In this document: one piece after another, positions 63,518 to 64,000 of the stretch
Layout of the letters: every line of letters begins with the position of its first letter
Numbering within the stretch: position 1 is the first letter of the stretch
Source of the DNA: Pseudomonas agarici
GTDB taxonomy: Bacteria; Pseudomonadota; Gammaproteobacteria; Pseudomonadales; Pseudomonadaceae
Length of the DNA stretch: 64,000 nt
Direction of reading: 5' to 3'
Assembly: GCF_900109755.1 (NCBI RefSeq)
Contig: NZ_FOAR01000012.1
Span: 100,232 to 164,231 of the forward strand
Notes under the pieces: model-generated
Seen by the model: the letters and a program-made list of their open reading frames with translations, nothing else
The model's database searches: none
What the model was told of the DNA's origin: nothing
Position numbers and translations under genes: made by a program

Positions 63518-64000
63518 CTAAGTGAATTGTGCCTTCGCAGGAACAGCCTTGAAATCATGCATCGAAGCGGACGACCGTGCGCGATTGCCACGGAGCAGCG
63601 CCTGCGAGCAGGGTTGGCCGCTGACGCAGGTCGGTGCGGGGGAATCGACCTTGAGGAATGCGGGAGAGCCGGGCATGGGTTTGCCAGTCGCCGGTTCAAG
63701 CAGCTTGGCCTTGGCTAACTGCTGAATCAGCGCTTCGTGGGGCTTTTGGGGCCGGACATTGGCCAGACGGGCCTCCAGCCATTGCAGCTTGCCGTCCCAG
63801 GCCGGTAGTTTGGCCGGTGGCAAAGGGAGAATCTCGTTGATCTCGGGGACGCTGGGATTGGCGTAGGAGTATCTTGCAAGCACACGCCAGATTATTTTAT
63901 AGCGCTCGGCGCGCTCAAGGTCTTCTTGTTGGCCGAGGTAGTTCAGTTTATCGGTGACGGGAGGACCACGAAAACCATCTTCCAACCAGCCAGCAGCGTT
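63518..64000 (-). CDS. DUF6396-like protein, C-terminal part, cut by window edge
   Basis: The frame runs off the right edge, so only the last 160 residues are visible. The stretch FRGPPVTDKLNYLGQQEDLERAERYKIIWRVLARYSYANPSVPEINEILPLPPAKLPAWDGKLQWLEA is a recurrent pseudomonad C-terminal domain that I believe is DUF6396, usually after Sel1-type repeats, in proteins found near secreted toxins. The segment after CVSGQPC (ALLRGNRARSSASMHDF...) has a different, arginine-rich composition, not like family ends I remember. A frameshift or replaced 3' end is possible. Function unknown. Confidence 0.6.
   Translation of the reverse strand, partial: NAAGWLEDGFRGPPVTDKLNYLGQQEDLERAERYKIIWRVLARYSYANPSVPEINEILPLPPAKLPAWDGKLQWLEARLANVRPQKPHEALIQQLAKAKLLEPATGKPMPGSPAFLKVDSPAPTCVSGQPCSQALLRGNRARSSASMHDFKAVPAKAQFT

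Overview
The window looks like chromosomal DNA of a fluorescent-group Pseudomonas. Codon use is GC-rich. The gene order (ftsYEX-rpoH, thiSG-trmB, a metX-metW-rdgB-hemW run, pilT, pyrRB with an inactive pyrC', gshB, pilGHIJ-chpA, bioA, metF, ahcY) follows the classical Pseudomonas backbone as I remember it from P. aeruginosa. REP-type palindromes are scattered between genes, as is usual in this group. I ran no database search; family names rest on motifs read from the translations.

Layout. 1-8.1 kb: a partial unknown protein, then a minus-strand run of two M16 peptidase pairs separated by rsmD, ending in a YheT-type hydrolase. 8.3-12.4 kb: ftsY-ftsE-ftsX and rpoH. 12.4-15.6 kb: mtgA, a DUF423 membrane protein, thiS, thiG and trmB. 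15.8-22.5 kb: a long minus-strand run yggS-proC-yggT-metX-metW-DUF4426-rdgB-hemW-DUF3392. 22.5-25 kb: pilT, an NlpC/P60 hydrolase and a TM2 protein. 25-31.2 kb: minus-strand gshB, tonB, algH/yqgE, ruvX, pyrR, pyrB and pyrC'. 31.4-41.3 kb: the Pil-Chp twitching chemosensory system pilG-pilH-pilI-pilJ-chpA-chpC. 41.5-49.9 kb: a malonate decarboxylase operon mdcABCDEGHLM with convergent mdcR. 49.9-54.2 kb: a split chromate transporter, a hemolysin III-type protein, rsmE and bioA. 54.6-57.8 kb: cytochrome b561, yceI and an RhlE-type RNA helicase. 58-64 kb: a periplasmic binding protein, a putative glycosyltransferase, metF, ahcY behind an SAH riboswitch, a hotdog thioesterase, and a DUF6396-like gene cut by the window edge.

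Functional themes. Methionine and the methyl cycle recur: metX and metW in the first half, metF and riboswitch-controlled ahcY at the end. Type IV pilus motility is represented by PilT and the chemosensory array, without the pilU, pilK and chpB neighbours seen in P. aeruginosa. The mdc operon gives a full malonate use pathway: uptake, prosthetic-group synthesis and attachment, acyl transfer and decarboxylation.

No clearly new multi-gene system is visible. The most unusual signals are at the DNA level. About 45 extra codons inside mdcB look like a captured REP/REPIN element. A 165-bp inverted-repeat element has its end on the thiS stop codon, and a second, internally deleted copy lies in opposite orientation at 51.2 kb. 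A further small inverted-repeat element ends at the stop of the DUF3392 gene.
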